This document shows positions 48,001 to 59,234 of a stretch of 64,000 nt of DNA, one piece after another. Position 1 is the stretch's first letter. Each line of letters opens with the position of its first letter. This DNA comes from Opisthorchis felineus (taxonomy: Eukaryota > Platyhelminthes > Trematoda > Opisthorchiida > Opisthorchiidae): NCBI GenBank assembly GCA_004794785.1, contig SJOL01004228.1, positions 28,636-92,635 of the forward strand, in the 5' to 3' direction. The translations under genes and the position numbers were made by a program. The notes below the pieces were generated by a model. That model did not search any database, had not been told where the DNA came from, and worked only from the letters and a program-made list of their open reading frames with translations.

Positions 48001-50180
48001 CAGTTGTCCTTGTCGCTTTTATAACTCCCCGTATTTATATTGCATATTAGCTACTGTTTTTGCCTCCACCAAAACTCGGGTGTGGTTTTCACGATATAAT
48101 TAACAATAGGGTCTGTAGTGTTGTGAGTATGACTGTTGTCGAGGGACTTCTGCAAATTGGTACATTCAACGGCATAGTCTTATCAAGTCTATCCCAATAC
48201 ACGCTCCCTTTTGAGTGGTCTTGTACCTCTTTCATAACATATGTGATAATGCCACCGTTTTTTTTGGAACTTGTTTCAATACGTTGAAAGTTTGGCATGG
48301 TGGATCAATTGTTTGGATTTGAGTCACTTTAGTAATAGATCCAGACTGATGGATATCTATGCGGTTGGATGAATTATATGACACCACCTTGTACGTGTAT
48401 CTTTGAAATGCACGAATTTCCCCATGTCCAAGAGGATAAATGAAGTGTCATTCTTGATATCATATGTAATCTCTGAAATAGTGCGATTTTTCAAGCTCTT
48501 ATGTAAGCACTGAGGGTTACAGAATAGGTTACGGAATTCACATAGAAACAAATAATTAACGTCGTCTAGTCCACAAACAAACTATAAAGTGCGACATCAA
48601 AATTGTGAAGATAAACAGTTCGCTCAGTATTTGTCAATATGGAAATCTAATTACCTGCAGAAATCCAAACTCGATATCAGGACCGACAATACAGTGCCAC
48701 CGAACACAACAGAGCACAACGGATTCAGAATCAGGGTTCGTTCATTTGACTCAGTTGGTTCCGTTTACACAGTAGTTTCGACATAGCAGTCCGTTATATG
48801 ACGGACTACTCTTCTGATAGTTTGCAGCAGAATTCCATTTCGACCCCAATTTATTTTTATCTCTGGAGACAAATCATATGCCATTTTCCCGTCATGGTCA
48901 CTTTGGGTGATATCACTGTCCATAGGAGAAATAAAACAGCTCAGACATTCTACCTAAACTGTGCACTCTTCACCAGACAAATGCTTTCCCTATACTCTCA
49001 AGGGGCGGCGTTTTTCCTCCAAAGACACTAGAGCCTTTTCAATTCTCCCGCGTTGGCTCAGTGTTTTCGAAGTCGGAGGGTTTTGTATTATCACTCAGGG
49101 GCTTACTGACGATCTCTCATCAACTGTTAACGAAATGTTTGTTAGCAGACCAATAACCACCTGGACAACAGTCAATAGCATTCCGTTTTGTAAACCTTCA
49201 GTCATCCACTTACGCTGCAGCCCCTGACGTGTTATCTGTTCTGTCATTCATTCTTCATCGACAGAGTGAGACTGAGTCACCACTTCCGAAATCACAGTTC
49301 GATGTGTGAACGCGCACTCGTTGCTTCATAGTGGCCACGCACCACTGTCTGATTTGTACTTATGGGCCTCATTTGGATGTTAAATAAACCTACGGGTGGG
49401 CTATCAAAGCAATTTAAAGAACGGAGAGTCAAGTCAGCAAGTATGGAGTTAAGTCTATACGAATTTCAGAGTGTTTTAGGTACCTAACGTACCCGAGCAG
49501 ATATAATAACAGGAATCTTCGAGTCTGGATAAAAATTGCTACATTGGATTCACACTGTCTCTAAGTCACCAGAATCAACAGAATCAAGCTTCAACGTCTG
49601 GAGTCGAAGCCTATAGGTGTGTCCGGAAGCCAGCCGCTCTTAATAACCGAACGTCCCATTGATTGGACGGATGTGTCGCATGCGGGCTACGAACAAAGCG
49701 AAGGCATCCCTTGGTTGGTCATAATGTTAGCCACTCTGGATCGAGCAACTATAGCTGGACGATTTTCGCCCCCTCAAGGAGGTTCTAGCACGACCCTGTG
49801 GAATATTCTGAGATAAACCTATAAATACGGCTGTAATAACAATGTTCCTCTGTCTCCATAACAGGCTATCTCAAGCTATCTTGCCTTTTAATATACCACA
49901 GTGGGCGGAGCAGGAAGCCAAGAACCGACACAGAAGTTGCACTACCGACAGCAAGCCACAACAAGGTGTGAAGTCACAGCAACTCGCAAGTGCCTCATGC
50001 TCGTGTTTTTGCAGCTTCTACAGTACATTGGTAGCTAAGTGGATTTATCAATCCATTTTATGTGACCACTCCAAGATCTCTTTGTTGACTTTCATTTACA
50101 CTTGCATTACCGACAGTGTATGGTTAGTGTTTGGCTGTTGCTTCTAATTTTGAACTTGGACCAAGTTTCACACTACAAAC
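45015..50180. other. No supported gene; scattered retroelement-like scraps
   Basis: Near 46570-46788 (+) a 72-codon frame contains VSGCRQGSLLTNVIL, reminiscent of the SGVRQGCPLSP motif of LINE RTs, but without neighbouring motifs. Other frames of up to about 110 codons show nothing recognisable. Confidence 0.25.
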
Positions 50181-50184
50181 AAAG

Positions 50185-50265
50185 TGACAGAGGACAGGAT
50201 TCGAACCTACAACCTTCCGCTCACCGAATGAGTGTTGTACCAAATAAGCTACCGTGCACATTACC
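50185..50265 (-). repeat. tRNA-like repeat (SINE head), minus strand
   Basis: On the minus strand an A-box-like GGTAGCTTATTTGGTAC and a perfect B box GGTTCGAATCC occur 35-40 bases apart, as in a tRNA gene. No clean acceptor stem or cloverleaf is visible, so I read it as a tRNA-derived SINE head, not a tRNA gene. It differs from the SINE at 5.5/17/30 kb. Confidence 0.5.
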
Positions 50266-50269
50266 CACA

Positions 50270-51080
50270 TCACTCCTACGCACTTCAGTTCACATTGATT
50301 CGTCATAACTCTGCCTAATAGATCAACAGCTGATGTCTCCCAGTGCCATTAATTAGCCCGTCGTGTAACTTCCCCAGTACATCGGATGTCAATATCGTCC
50401 AGATACAAAAATAGCATTGGTTTACACCTTGATATAGAAGAGGCTGGGATATGCAAAATCTTGAGTATGGACCTAAGCACACAATGCAAGACTCGAATCA
50501 GCGGCTGCCCGCCTTGTGTTTGTGATGTGTGGTTTGTACCAGCTCACTGGTTTATCTCACCGGGGCGGGGTTGCAAGAACCCTCCACTGGGGCTGGGGCA
50601 GATGTGCTCTCCTACCGTAGTCATCGTCGAAAGACAGTGAAACAGGTAAAGAGGGGTTCATAGAGACGTCTTGATGAAAATATGGGACGGTAAGTGACCT
50701 GATACAAGGTCCTGGGGAAGTCTGCATGTGTTCGATTGATCAAGCTACATCCCAATTACAGTCGACCTGTAATTGGGCACGTTGAAAATTTCCACCCAGC
50801 CACAATAGGTGAAAAATCGGAAAAAGCTTTGCCCTCACTGGGACATCAAACATGCAAAACAATTTTCCAGAAATTTCCAGAGATAGAATTACCACGTCTT
50901 TGACAGACACTTCAGTTCTCATGCCGCGCTGTGAGAAAGGCGATTGCGCTCTTAAACAAAAATTTAAACCTCGAAATAACCACTGCTTGACAAATGATCC
51001 ATTTGCGTCATTGCCTGTTCGTGTCTATTTTTAAAGGCTTATAATTTATTGCATAGACGCAATACACTATTTTTAATGTT
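50270..51080. other. No feature recognised
   Basis: Short frames only on both strands. Confidence 0.3.
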
Positions 51081-51098
51081 GCTGAAAAATGTTTGACA

Positions 51099-51141
51099 GC
51101 CCACAACTTGTTTTGCCCTTCCTAGGGCTCATCAGGCATGC
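51099..51141 (-). ncRNA. Hammerhead ribozyme copy, decayed core
   Basis: Minus strand. CTGATGA is intact and stem I can form (GCATGC with GTGGGC partly by wobble), but the CGAAAC core is CAAAAC and the cleavage segment is changed to AAGTT. Probably inactive. Confidence 0.55.
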
Positions 51142-51144
51142 ACA

Positions 51145-53225
51145 GTCCCTGAGTTTTGTCAGTCATGTTTGTCAAATTGAACTGAATATACATGAATTAC
51201 GGTTCGAACCGAATTAAGTATTGCACCAACTTGCGCGGTCATCAGTTTACAGTCTTTCGGTGTGTTGCTTGCCGCCATAATATTCTTGTTGAGTAAGACT
51301 TGTTCGTGAATAAACACCTACAGGTGGATTAGCCTCGCCATTGCCTACGTCTACAGGGTCCTGACAGCTACACCATACAACAAATAAAATACTCATCCGA
51401 TTAATTAGACCTAGAATTCGTGGAGTAAAATGGTGTATGACTTCGGATTGTTTGAAATTGGATTAGCCGGAAGACAGCTAATCTTTGAATGTTCCATGCA
51501 ACTGAAGTTGTTCAGTTGTCTGGTCTTGTTGCTCGTAATTGATAGCTCATATATCAGCAACTTATCATCTAACTGGAGTAGTCAGTCCTGATACATTAAC
51601 CTGGAAATCTGTACGTACGATCCTTACAACCCTGATGACGCTGAGTTAATTTGAAAAAAATGAATTTCCTCCTAGTTATGGTTATTTTTCTCTCAGACCA
51701 TAAAGGCTCTCCATGTAGTCGAAATAGATTAAACAGTTCAATTTAGTGACAATTCCGGCCCATAAATTACGGATTAGGCATGCCAGGAAGTTAACTGTGA
51801 GGACGTTTTGTTGTATACTGTTTGTTTTGGGCAGAAGCTCGTAATACACTGGAGTAATAAGAACAAAATAAGCAGATTTAGCTGGAAAGATATCATTTAC
51901 AACCGTAAACTGCTATGTGGAGAAGCATGTATAGTCTTCCTGAAAATGAACTATGGTCCTGTAGGGAGTTTAACCAAATTACTGTAAGCGGAAGGTGGAA
52001 AACAGAATAATAGGGCCATTTGTTTTTTGGAGATGTCTTATGCATTTGCTTTTCAGGCTAACTCCCCCGGAAGGAGTCACTTTGGGCGGGTTTCTTCAGT
52101 ATCCTATGAACGGGCTTTCGAGATGAGCTGTGGCGTGCAGTGTATAAATACAGACTACTCATGAGTAGACGGATTTTTATATTTTTTGAAAACTAACAGG
52201 TGGCCTCTGATACCCATGATACATGGATTGTGGCAACGTCCGAGCACGGTATCATTAAGGTGCTGTTCCATTGTTCAGTCTAGCAGGCTGTTAAATGTTG
52301 GCTTCAAATGTAGGCAGACAGGCTTTTCATCGTATACCGATGCAAAAGTGCCGCTCTGAGTAGAACAAAGTCGACAGAGACGTTTTAGACAGCTTGGTGT
52401 TTGTTTGTGGAGGACGCCCCTGAACCACTGCAGCCTGCGTCACTGGATCGATTTGGAGAGGCACATAATGTCATAACAACGGCCCGTGACCATTCGGACT
52501 AAGGGCTTAAGCAACAGTGGCCAAATGCTTTGAGTTTTGGAAGATCGGCAGTTCGGAGAAGCCAGGTCTTACAAGCATATATCAGTACGGATCGGACGGC
52601 TGCATTTGAAACACGAGGCCTTGTTGGAAGACTGATTTCCAAGCGTTCCCATCAAGCGATGCGAGGCTGTATGAAGGTATTCCTAGTGTTGTCGGTGCAA
52701 ACTTCTGTTCCATGCGGTACTTAACCGTTTGATGGATTACTTAATACCTGAAGGAGTCAACTTGGTTTATGGGCTCTCGGTTCACTCTAAGTGAACAAGA
52801 CTGGATATCTATATTTGTCATGAAGTATCTGTAATTAGCTGCCAAAACACGCGAACCTTTGTGGTTTTCGACCGTTCCAACTGTCACGGTTAACGTGAAC
52901 GTGTGGGTTGAACTGTTCTAAGGATTCCTTTGGTTGTGACATAACCACGTGATTCAATGTGAGACCAATACGAGTGAAATGAATCAATAACCATCATTAT
53001 GCACCTCGTGTATCTCACGGCCATGTTCACAGACCAGTCTAATTTAGTACGTCGGTGAAAAAGTAGCAAACTATCTGGTGGCTGATAGCAGGATGCTTTA
53101 CTGAATAGATAGGTATCGTGAGCTATCTCACAATGGGTGAATATGATTACAATGTTTTCCGGATAATTCCTAGAAAATAAATCAGCGAATTGTTGGCAAT
53201 GTGGGGAGATTTGGGAGTTTTCAAC
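51145..53225. other. No feature recognised
   Basis: No domain or shared repeat noticed on either strand. Confidence 0.3.
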
Positions 53226-53229
53226 GGGG

Positions 53230-53430
53230 AGTTCCATATGCAGTTTAGGTCACCAGCGTCGAACAGCCGAAATGACTGTACAGCTGTTTCATCCTTATTG
53301 GAAATGAACAGCAGTGCGCACCTCTCGAGGCCGAGGGGATTTTTGAGCATGCTACCCACCACTTCCCAAATACGAGTTAATCAAACTGCTGATCAGCCGC
53401 TCGTGGCTAAATTGTTTCAGAATAATGGCC
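53230..53430 (-). repeat. Short dispersed repeat, second family
   Basis: In reverse it matches the copies near 55.42 and 55.69 kb: blocks around ATTGGAAATGAACAGCAGTG, the CGAGGCCGAGGGG segment and ACTGCTGATCAGCCGCTCG. Boundaries approximate. Confidence 0.5.
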
Positions 53431-54041
53431 AAGATTTTGTGAGAGATGCTCGGTGCTGATGATTCCCAATAAGGAAGAAACGGCCACACAATGTTCTTCA
53501 GCACTGACTGGCTTCACTTAAAAGAACAAAATTTCCACTGAAAGCCCACAAATCTCCTCGCTATACCAACATTCTGTAAGTAGCTCAGAGAGTTAACAAT
53601 CCATATCAAAAAAGAAATTTCTATCGCAGAATTCCTCAATCGAGAGACAAATCAACACGTGGATATGTGACGTGGGTCCTTTCTGAGTATGACTTAATCA
53701 CACTGCTGATCAACTACACGTAGCTGGACCCGCGACCTCCTGGCTGAACTACCAGCCAGTCATTCCACAGAATTTATGATATCTCTTCAGATACGTACTT
53801 AAAAGTGTAACACACGAAGACGTGTCTAATCAATCTCGTTTGTGATGTCTTCGGTGTTTCTACGCAGTGGGCGTTTTCGGTTAATGGAGTGGGAAGTGCT
53901 AGGAACCAGTATGGAAAATTGTGATGTTTCCATGTAACTGAATGTGCTGCACAAGCCCGCCTCATGTTTCAGTTGCTACGATATTCGAGATATCGCGATA
54001 CGTAATGCACTACTCATAAGTATGCTGAAAATTCTGCAACA

Positions 54042-54084
54042 GCCTATGGTCAGTTTCACCCTTCTTGGGGCTCATCAGGTAGGC
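54042..54084 (-). ncRNA. Hammerhead ribozyme copy, left arm of inverted repeat
   Basis: Minus strand. CTGATGA and GAAAC are intact and stem I pairs GCCTAC with ATAGGC, but the segment before the cleavage site reads TGACC instead of CGGTC, so the U next to the cleavage nucleotide is lost. Cleavage is doubtful. Confidence 0.62.
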
Positions 54085-54316
54085 GCAGTCCCCGAGTTTC
54101 CGTCAACCTTATGTTCTACTTGAAACCAAATTGCACGAAATTGGCGAAATACACTCATCTGCAAACAAATTTGGTTTTGCGAGAGACTCACCTGGAACCC
54201 AGCTGAATCTCTCGTTTGTGATGTTTCCAAATTTGTTTGCAAATGAGTGTATTTCGCTAATTCCGTGCAATTTGGTTTCAAGTAGAACTTAAGTTTGATG
54301 GAAACTCGGGGACTGC

Positions 54317-54359
54317 GCCTACCTGATGAGCCCCAAGTAGGACGAAACCGGTCGTAGGC
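54317..54359 (+). ncRNA. Type I hammerhead ribozyme, intact core
   Basis: A 43-base motif. Stem I is GCCTAC (54317-54322) pairing perfectly with GTAGGC (54354-54359). CTGATGA is at 54323-54329. Helix II runs from G54330 to C54343 around a small loop (one C-A mismatch). GAAA is at 54344-54347. CCGGTC at 54348-54353 forms a two-base-pair helix III and the GTC cleavage triplet. All conserved hammerhead core bases are present. Helix III is too short to be stable alone, so efficient cleavage would be expected from tandem or dimeric RNA, as known for minimal hammerheads of Penelope-like elements. An extra GAC/GTC pairing beyond stem I is possible. Confidence 0.82.
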
Positions 54360-54593
54360 TGTCGCAGAATTTTCAGCAACCTTATGAGTAGTACATTACG
54401 AATATACGAGGATCCATAACGTTGTCACGTTTTGGGTGAATGTCTGCAGAGATAGATAGGCCCTGTAAATACTGGTCAGACTCATACCAATCTTGAGCGT
54501 TGCTGGATTATGTCAAAAGCATGCCTTGGGAACTTGAAGTAGTGTCCACTTATGAAGGAAACTACTCACAAGGTTGCTGAAAACTCTTCGACA

Positions 54594-54636
54594 GCCCACG
54601 ACCGGTTTCGCCCTTCCTGGGGCTCATCAGGTAGGC
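54594..54636 (-). ncRNA. Type I hammerhead ribozyme, intact core
   Basis: Minus strand. Stem I is GCCTAC with GTGGGC (one G-U pair). CTGATGA, a perfect four-base-pair helix II (GCCC...GGGC), CGAAAC and CCGGTC are all present. This is the best-formed copy in the window: helix II has no mismatch. Confidence 0.85.
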
Positions 54637-54719
54637 GCAGTCCCCGAGTTTCCGTCAACCTTATGTTCTACTTGAACCCAAATTGGACTGATTTCGACAA
54701 ATACACTCATTTGCAAATC

Positions 54720-55415
54720 AATTTGGTGTCCACTTAATTCATGATGTCCACGAGCTTCATTCATATAGAACCATCTTGGATAAACATCTTGGTTTACACT
54801 ACTACACTTCTGTCCACTTGTTGTTATCGTATGAGTCCAAGGATAGGGTAGACCTGAAAAAGCATAAGTTAAAATTCTAGTGGATCTCAACACAACTAGG
54901 TCAAGGTCAGTCTGTTCCATTTTCTGGTGAAATAAAATATCGTCAGTTTTGAAGTATTATGAACATTTTTTCATTTCTTGGCGACCATGATTTCTATCCT
55001 CACGTTCACTTATCTGAAAGTGCGATGAACTGCGGCCCAGCCTTGTCTGGCTGCCTGCGTTGGTCAGAGCACATTCATGCGACGAAAGGCATTTTCATCA
55101 ACCTTATTTTCTATGTGCTCCGTAATAGAGTCAGACTAAATTAATCGAAGTTTGCATTTAAAGAACCAGGTTACACTCCATTCCATCACCTGGATGTCAG
55201 ATGTGCAATTTTTAGGCCAGCATATAAACCAAAATTAGAAGAACTTATCCTGTACCCAGTGCGAAGGAGGAGTGTATACGACTATAAGCATCTATGTTTC
55301 GTGAATTACCACTCTCCTTTTTGCATCCAGTGAACAAAGTGAAAGCGATTTTTAGCATTGTGATAGTGTGAGGAGATTCGGTAATTCTCGAGTGTAATTT
55401 CTCCCTGTAGGTGAA
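54720..55415. other. No gene recognised; end of a hammerhead-element flank
   Basis: The element flank (TCAACCTTATGTTCTACTTG...AATCAATTTGGT) runs to about 54727. Beyond it nothing is recognised. Confidence 0.3.
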
Positions 55416-55419
55416 GCAA

Positions 55420-55575
55420 TTCTATGCTGAAAAGCCGAGAACCACGGTGCAGCTGTCGCATCCTCATCGGAAATTATCAGCAGTTTGCATATCACGAAAC
55501 TCAAGGGACTGTCCAACCTGAGGCCTCTAGGCCAGTAGTTTGAACACTTAACCGTTTGGCCACACACAGCTGATC
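55420..55575 (-). repeat. Short dispersed repeat, second family
   Basis: Reverse copy of the repeat at 55690-55880, with AAAAGCCGAGAACCACGGTG, CATCGGAAATTATCAGCAGT and TTAACCGTTTGGCCACAC blocks. The two nearby copies lie in opposite orientation. Confidence 0.5.
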
Positions 55576-55689
55576 AGTAGTGTGAGCGACTCCCAGTTAG
55601 ACGGGATATAGCGGGACTCATGCTTCAATCACAGAAACCACATATTGACGGACTACTCGAGTGAAGGATGAGTGGTGCTATATATTGTC

Positions 55690-55880
55690 AAAAGGCAAGC
55701 TACCTACAATGCTGATCAGCCGCTCGGAGACCAACGAATAGGAGTTCAAACTACTAGACCGAAGGTCGCGTGTTCGAAACTCCCTTGGTTTTCGTCAGGT
55801 GCACACTGCTGGTCAGTCCCATTAAGAACGAACAGCCGTACAGTGCTTTCCGGCTTTTCATCATAGAATAACTTCACTTA
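55690..55880 (+). repeat. Short dispersed repeat, second family
   Basis: Contains a B-box-like GTGTTCGAAACTCCC, GTGCACACTGCTGG, and a CTTTCCGGCTTTTCATCAT end. The B box hints at tRNA ancestry; the A box is not clear. Confidence 0.5.
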
Positions 55881-56429
55881 CAGGACGAAATTGTAGCTGA
55901 GAATTTTTGTATTATTAGGAAAGTTGTGTTAAGTTCACTCGTATGGAACATCTCGGGAATTTATGCTTGCCTGTTACGAGAGGTGTTATATTTTTCCATC
56001 ACACCTTTGTGTAATAAAAGGGTTACGCCACCTTTGGGTGCTTTATTTGCACTAGTTGCTACATGCTCCCTTTTCATCACCTCACTATGTCAATAAGGAT
56101 AGTACTGTGCAGTTTCATCCGCGTTACACACATTTCCTCTGTTACAGATGGTCAATACCATGGGGGATAGTTTTACGAAATTCGCCGACTTCTTTTAGTG
56201 GGACGCCCTTTCGATCTCTGAACTCAGAATTCAGTATGGACTCCAACAGCTATCACACGCAACTTGTGGACCTTCAGACTGTATCTCTCCTTCTGAAACC
56301 AAGGCCATTCATTTGATGCCTGAAATGTAGGCGTACCGATCTTTCCATCAATTTACATAACTTTCTTGTACACAACGCTATGAGAAGGCTCTCATCAAGA
56401 ATTTCTCATAGCTGCCATACCGCCTGAAT

Positions 56430-56556
56430 GGAGCATGAAGGTTGAGGGACGTGTTGCCCATGCCTAGACAACAGCAGTCGAGATGCAAAGGTTGGATTTG
56501 AACCACGGACCTCACGGTCAGTAAGTTCGCACTTAACTACTGAGCCATCACGAGAA
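56430..56556 (-). repeat. tRNA-derived SINE copy, minus strand
   Basis: On the minus strand, A-box-like TGGCTCAGTAGTTAAGTGC and B-box-like GTGGTTCAAATCCAACC, followed by a GTTGTCTAGGCATGGGCAAC body start. The same family as the copies at 5.5, 17.0 and 30.0 kb; the 3' body is cut short. Confidence 0.68.
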
Positions 56557-56559
56557 CGT

Positions 56560-57030
56560 TGCGCCCATGAAACTTTCGGTTGATTTTTATGTGAGTTGTT
56601 TGCTGATGGGCCATTTTCCTTATGCTACTAAAGTGGTTGCTCACGAACTCTGAACTTTTGAAGTGTTCTGCGACACAACATCAAAGGAGCAGCCACGGAG
56701 TTCTGAGTGTTTCGTGGATGAGACAGACTTTCCCGAATAACTACTTTCTAGGTAACTGTCAAACGTTTCTCCATTATATGAGGTTAATCCTTCACCTCGG
56801 TGGAGATCAATATGCTATATGCATGCAAATGAGCGGATGACTAGGACTCACCGAATTTCACTTGATTCACGTGGGTAAGTAGATTCTCCTCCCTTTTGTC
56901 GGTCCAGTCACCCTGTTTATTTTATCAGGAAAACTGGTTTACTATTCTTGTCACTGTAACATTTTTGACCTTTGGTCATGCAACTGGCCTGTGCCGACTC
57001 CGTCTGGGCTGACGCTGTGTGTATCGCTTA
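56560..57030. other. No feature recognised
   Basis: Short frames only. Confidence 0.3.
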
Positions 57031-57039
57031 CATCGACAA

Positions 57040-57325
57040 ATACACTCCTTTGCATATCAACTGGGTTTTCACGAGGGACTCAAATGAATCTCTAGTTCAT
57101 GATATTTTTCAACTGAATGCGCTGCACAAAGGCCAAGTCGGCTGAATCTCCCGTTTATGATACGCATAAAGGAGAGATTCAGTGTATTTGTCGGATTTTG
57201 CGCAATTTGGTTTCAAGTAGAACATAAGGTTGACGGAAACTCGGGGACTGCGCCTACCTGATGAGCCCCAGTAAGAGCGAAACCGGTCGTGGGCTGTCGA
57301 AGCGCTTTCAGCGACCTTGTGAATA
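57040..57325 (+). mobile_element. Hammerhead-bearing retroelement fragment
   Basis: Carries the same flank as the other copies (GCGCAATTTGGTTTCAAGTA, AACATAAGGTTGACGGAAAC, TCGGGGACTGCG) ahead of the ribozyme. It ends shortly after it with TTTCAGCGACCTTGTGA. A TTCAACTGAATGCGCTGCAC block is shared with sequence near 53.93 kb. Confidence 0.65.
57252..57294 (+). ncRNA. Type I hammerhead ribozyme, intact core
   Basis: Stem I GCCTAC (57252-57257) with GTGGGC (57289-57294), CTGATGA at 57258-57264, helix II 57265-57278 (one mismatch), GAAA at 57279-57282, CCGGTC at 57283-57288. The core is complete, with the same minimal helix III as the 54317 copy. Confidence 0.82.
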
Positions 57326-57329
57326 CTTT

Positions 57330-59080
57330 CCTTTATCGGTTACATCATTGTCGATGATAGGCACACGTCGATATGTTGCGCACATATGCCCATCCCTACT
57401 ACCTAGTTAGATTACTATTGGCTGAATCGGTAACAGGATGACAAACAACCGTCCGTCTGTTTGATCAGATAATTACAAATATATTAGTGACAACAAAGGT
57501 GGTTCAGGTACCTTACTGGGCAAGGCTGTCTTGTAAGCTGAGCAAGCATCATTGTATACGAAAAGAGTGGGTGAGAAGAGATGCGATGAAATTAAACGGC
57601 GGAACATTATTACCCTCAAGCCGACTAGCTGTGATCCTTGTGCTCCAAGCGGTACTCAGTGGTACAGTGAGCTATATGAGCATGAACGTTCGGAGCTGCT
57701 CTAACCGTCAAAGGATTAAATTGTCCAGTCTACCGAACTCCGGTAGCTGCGCTCACCTGAGCTAGTGCCCAACGTTAAAGATCACCCAACGTATATACTC
57801 ATTGGCTTGTTCACGCCCGGCTAACTGGTCACACACCTACGTAAACTTGTGGGGAGAGCGGCAACTGTGCTTAGGTGAGTAATCATTTGTGTAAATAGTA
57901 AAGTGCTGTTAAAGACCGAGTCGATTTTATCTGGCTAAAATGCAGTCAGCTCATTTATTGGACAAGATCAGGAGCCTGGCTGATTATTCGAGTGAAATTC
58001 CGGAGGGAATTAACTGTTTACGAGAGCGCTTGTCCAGCTATACATTTGCGCAAGCGCAGAATGAGTTGCGTGCGACACCAGGAACAACAACAACTGAGGT
58101 CAAATGGGGCGAAGTGCACTGTCGAGTTCCAAAGGGACAATCGTTGAACAGGTCGCAGCAGATAAGAAACAGGGAAGGCTGGATGATAGTGAACGGCATT
58201 AGTGGAATTTCGTCCAGCCTGATCCTTTCCCCCGTTGGGCGCTACCCATCTATCTGACAAGGATGCGGTTGATTCATCACAGCCATTTTGGGCTACACGT
58301 TGTTTTCCAAACTTTTCCAAAATGGTTGTTTTGTTATTTCACCACAGGGATGTTTCTGAAAAGTCTTTTCAAAAAAATATATAATTAGAGGAGTACTTGG
58401 GCAGGGTGTGGTTCATTTGACAAGTCTTTTCATAATATGTGGTGAGCAATCGACGGATTTACTGCTGGACACGGTTGCGCTTGTGGAGCAAGGGATTCTT
58501 CAAGCTGCCTGAACAGATTACCAGGTTGACTGAGTCTCAAGGCAGATCTCCGATAGACACAATTCACCAGGGCTGGTTAGACTCCTTTCGGTTGGGGTGA
58601 GTGACTATCTTACGACCAATTTATTAGGGGACACGGAGGAGTTATCTATCAGCGCGATCTGTCTGTTTTGCTAATTCTAGAAGTTGGCTTTTGGACAAGG
58701 TATGCAAAAATACCTGGAGACATATCAACCTCTACTCACCAAATCACTTTTATATGGTTTAAGGAAAGAGGCAACAGATGCTTCAGTCAGTTAACGATAT
58801 CAGTGTGCGGAATCGGTTATTGCTTTGAAATTTCCATAGGTTCCATGGAAACCTAACTTTGGTCGACGAAATATGATGGTCATATTCGTGTTACCTACAG
58901 AGAGGTGGTTAGGATATTCATCAAAATGGTTTAGGAAAATGACGACTGAACAGCAGTTCAGTTGAAACGAACACTGTGTTCTTACTGGGGCTTTAGTGGT
59001 GGTTGAAAAGCAAAAACAATCATAAGCATATACAACAAGTTTGGACACATTCCACTAAGTGCTTGGAGACTTGAGTGGAT
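57330..59080. other. No gene recognised
   Basis: Frames of 92 and 105 codons at 57487-57765 and 57940-58257 (+) show no recognisable domain. The latter starts MQSAHLLDKIRSLADYSSEI and is hydrophilic; it might be a retroelement scrap but I cannot support it. Confidence 0.25.
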
Positions 59081-59230
59081 TCAACTGAATCGCCAAATGT
59101 GCCCAGTTTGAGTTCAAGTAAAACATAAGGTAGGTAGAAACTCCGGAACTGCGCCTATCTGATTAGCCCCTAGACGGGTGAAACTGGTCGTGTGTTGTCA
59201 GCCTTTTCAGCGACATTACGAGTAGTGTGT
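59080..59230 (+). mobile_element. Hammerhead-bearing retroelement fragment, diverged
   Basis: Shares AGTTCAAGTAAAACATAAGG, the GAACTGCGCCTA block and TTTTCAGCGACATTACGAGT with the other copies, with more changes. Confidence 0.55.
59153..59195 (+). ncRNA. Hammerhead ribozyme copy, decayed core
   Basis: CTGATGA is CTGATTA here, helix II is disturbed, and stem I is GCCTAT with a changed partner. GAAAC and a GGTC cleavage segment remain. Probably inactive. Confidence 0.5.
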
Positions 59231-59234
59231 TCCG

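Larger units (their letters stand above)
54006..54396. repeat. Inverted repeat with a hammerhead motif in each arm
   Basis: Left arm about 54006-54165 and right arm about 54230-54396 are imperfect reverse complements (GCACTACTCATAAG... against ...CTTATGAGTAGTAC; ACCAAATTGCACGAAATTGG against CTAATTCCGTGCAATTTGGT). The roughly 65-base centre contains a second small palindrome, GAGAGACTC... with ...GAATCTCTC. The arms carry hammerhead motifs at 54042-54084 (-) and 54317-54359 (+). Confidence 0.85.

Noticed and set aside
50185..50265. Functional tRNA gene on the minus strand
   Set aside because: A good B box but no convincing acceptor stem pairing.
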